DNA from: an uncultured Pontibacter sp.
GTDB taxonomy: Bacteria; Bacteroidota; Bacteroidia; Cytophagales; Hymenobacteraceae
Direction of reading: 5' to 3'
NCBI GenBank assembly: GCA_947499125.1
Contig: CANMMP010000006.1
Coordinates: 50,668-114,667, forward strand
DNA length: 64,000 nucleotides
The notes under the pieces were generated by a model. That model ran no database searches, had not been told where the DNA came from, and was given only the letters and a program-made list of their open reading frames with translations. Every line of letters starts with the position of its first letter. Positions within the stretch are counted from its first letter, which is position 1. Below, in pieces: positions 62,406 through 64,000 of the stretch. A program made the translations under genes and the position numbers.

Positions 62406-63608
62406 ATGACAAAGAACCTACTAACAGTAATTTGCTGCACACTGATGATACTGATAAGCTCACAGGTTTATGCGCAGCAAACTGTAAAAGCCGGAGACAA
62501 AGCGCCGGAGATACATATAACTGACTGGATCGAGAATGTTCCGGAAGATAAAGGCATGACCGGTAAATATATTGTGCTGGAGTTTTGGGCTACCTGGTGC
62601 GGGCCATGTATTGCAGCAGTTCCGCATATGAATGAACTGCAAAAGGAATTCAATTCACCAGATCTATACTATCTTTCCATTTCGGATGAGCCGGTTGAGA
62701 AGATACAAAGGACCCTGAAACGTGTTGATTTTAAATCTATAGTTGTAACAGATAAAACCGGGCAAACCCAGAAAAACTATGGCGATAAAGAGGAGGGCCT
62801 GAAGGTAATACCATTAACCGTGCTGATAGACAACAAAGGAATAGTGAAATGGGTGGGGCTGCCTAATCAGCTAACCCGGGAGGTAATGACAGACTTCTTA
62901 GATAATAAAAAAGGTGCCACGCATACCTTAACAGTTGAAAATAAAAAGCTTAGCAGCACTGAGAACTCGGGAAAGGTATTCTCAGATATTATGTCGCTTT
63001 TACAGGACAAGAACACACCTTACTATTTTGACCTGCAGGAAACTGAGGTGAAAAAGAAGACCAAAATGGCTATAGGAACTAGAGCTATAGACATGAAAGG
63101 GTTTACATTGGGAGATATCTATGAGCAAGTGTTAGGTATAAATAAGCAAAAACTGAAACTGCCTGATGCTTTAAAGGACAAGCGCTTTAATTTGATGTAT
63201 AAAAACAGCAAAGACGACGCCTTGAATAAGATCGAGCTGGAGCAAAAGTTATTACTACAACTGGGCCTGAAAAAGAATGTGGAGGTGATACAGGTAAAAG
63301 GCTACGAGGTAGCTATAAAGGATAGTTCGTTGTTAGAGAAAACCTTGGCAGAGGAAGGATTTGCAGCTAAATCAGACGCAGACGATAAAACGCTTTTTAC
63401 TGCTTATACCATCAAAAGTACATTAGACGCAGTCTCCAATTTTTCCTCAGTGCCCTTCCGGTTTTCTGGCGAAGATAAAACGCAGTACGATTTTATTATC
63501 AACAATAGTTCTGCAGCAGCAATTGTTGCAAGCCTGGAATCTTATGGGTTAGAGGCAACAGCCAAAAACTTCAGGACAGAGCAGGTTGAACTGAAAAGTA
63601 TAAAGTAG
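62406..63608 (+). CDS. TlpA-like thioredoxin-fold protein with C-terminal DUF3738-like domain
   Basis: A 400-residue exported protein. The signal peptide ends near VYAQ (residue 24). A TlpA/ResA-type thioredoxin domain follows (~28-165) with the active-site CGPC in WATWCGPCIAAVP and a later cis-Pro (VIPLTVLID). The second half (~185-400) resembles DUF3738 (FNLMYKNSKDDA ... VIQVKGYEVAI), a domain of unknown function often fused to TlpA domains in this phylum. Periplasmic disulfide chemistry is likely for the first half; the second is unassigned. Confidence 0.82.
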   Translation: MTKNLLTVICCTLMILISSQVYAQQTVKAGDKAPEIHITDWIENVPEDKGMTGKYIVLEFWATWCGPCIAAVPHMNELQKEFNSPDLYYLSISDEPVEKIQRTLKRVDFKSIVVTDKTGQTQKNYGDKEEGLKVIPLTVLIDNKGIVKWVGLPNQLTREVMTDFLDNKKGATHTLTVENKKLSSTENSGKVFSDIMSLLQDKNTPYYFDLQETEVKKKTKMAIGTRAIDMKGFTLGDIYEQVLGINKQKLKLPDALKDKRFNLMYKNSKDDALNKIELEQKLLLQLGLKKNVEVIQVKGYEVAIKDSSLLEKTLAEEGFAAKSDADDKTLFTAYTIKSTLDAVSNFSSVPFRFSGEDKTQYDFIINNSSAAAIVASLESYGLEATAKNFRTEQVELKSIK

Positions 63609-63639
63609 GTTAAGAATCTTATAGTTTGATAAAGAGCTG

Positions 63640-64000
63640 CTACAGCAACAGTAGCCCTTTTTCGCGCAGGTCGAACCAGGTAGGTGATGCCAGGAACTCA
63701 TCAAACGTCAGGTGCGCATCTGCCGGGAAGCTCTCCTGTAACTGTTTCAAAGTATAAGCTTCGTCACTTTCCAAAGATACTCTTTGTATGGTATCAAACA
63801 GCCACTGGCCTATAGTTGCGGTTGTCTTCACCTGGAAATCTTCGCCTTTCTCGTAGAAAGTAAGCTCGCAGCGTTCTATAGTTTGGCCCTTTTTTGCCAC
63901 CATAGTTAACTCTATTTCGGGGATGCTGCCCAGCCATAGCAAACGGGCATTCATGCGGGTGCTGTCAGGGCGGTGGGGTTGCGCGATGGCTGAGCCAATC
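63640..64000 (-). CDS. Hypothetical protein, 5' end outside window
   Basis: The minus-strand frame is open from the stop at 63640 to the window edge. An internal ATG at 63954 gives 104 residues, but 15 further in-frame codons (IGSAIAQPHRPDSTR) lie between it and the edge, with no stop. The true start is therefore probably outside the window. The visible part has alternating strands and helices (ELTMVAKKGQTIERCELTFYEKG) and no recognised family. A short helical end (ADAHLTFDEFLASPTWFDLREKGLLLL) could form a C-terminal domain. Confidence 0.7.
   Translation of the reverse strand, partial: IGSAIAQPHRPDSTRMNARLLWLGSIPEIELTMVAKKGQTIERCELTFYEKGEDFQVKTTATIGQWLFDTIQRVSLESDEAYTLKQLQESFPADAHLTFDEFLASPTWFDLREKGLLLL

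Noticed and set aside
1..64000. tRNA or rRNA genes
   Set aside because: No cloverleaf with a GGTTCRA arm or conserved rRNA sequence was recognised in the intergenic regions inspected.

Overview
The window is chromosomal DNA from a member of the Bacteroidota, most likely an aerobic Cytophagales bacterium of the Pontibacter/Hymenobacter type. The evidence is a type IX secretion protein (PorZ), a SusC/SusD pair, -7 promoter boxes of the TAnnTTTG class, many lipoproteins and PorT-like barrels, and gene neighbourhoods such as rpsU-xer-hpf. The genus is an inference. GC is moderate. Nearly all genes are intact chromosomal genes. I see no rRNA, tRNA, CRISPR array, prophage or complete insertion sequence.

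Layout. 1-4.7 kb: an edge-truncated conserved protein, a 2Fe-2S ferredoxin, thymidine kinase, PorZ and RecO. 4.7-7.4 kb (minus): two FKBP lipoproteins and an NrnA-type DHH phosphoesterase. 7.5-11.9 kb: ndk, a small barrel protein, a LysM protein, a lipoprotein, an MFS transporter and a hydrolase. 11.9-17.4 kb: dxs and scpA back to back, a flippase-like membrane protein, and two gene-free stretches packed with hairpin repeats. 17.4-23.1 kb: FAD monooxygenase, lipoprotein, GNAT, cell-wall amidase, methyltransferase and asd. 23.4-34.8 kb: a large secreted lamin-tail protein, TSUP transporter, DEAD-box helicase, CNNM/CBS protein, a sugar dehydrogenase with cytochrome c, DUF2752, TM2 and TraB proteins. 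34.8-44 kb: an AT-rich SusC/SusD pair followed by an amidase and an S9 peptidase. 44-49.4 kb: PAP2, metK, hpf, xer, rpsU and acyl-CoA dehydrogenase. 49.6-56 kb: a same-strand run of PHP phosphatase, SDR, TPR protein, phosphosulfolactate synthase, DUF368, aroE and YkvA. 56-64 kb: an ECF sigma factor with a two-membrane partner, uvrB, fasciclin and a TlpA-like protein.

How the parts relate. Many genes serve the envelope: T9SS cargo attachment (PorZ), periplasmic folding (FKBPs), wall turnover (Amidase_3), carrier-lipid recycling (DUF368, PAP2) and outer-membrane import (SusCD). SusCD beside an amidase and a prolyl-oligopeptidase suggests peptide rather than glycan use.

The most unusual signal is not a gene. 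Short words of the form AA(C/G)TATA, with the palindromes AACTATAGTT and AAGTATACTT, are spread through coding and non-coding DNA at many times chance frequency (24 hand-counted copies in the 2.26-kb porZ). Inside genes they are made by choosing ACT-ATA or AGT-ATA for Thr-Ile or Ser-Ile. They also decorate terminators and are sparse in susCD. A second signal is a family of REP-like hairpins with G-rich tails, clustered in three intergenic islands. A third is an ECF sigma factor overlapping a gene that joins an anti-sigma-like cytoplasmic end, one transmembrane helix, a long linker and an outer-membrane barrel.
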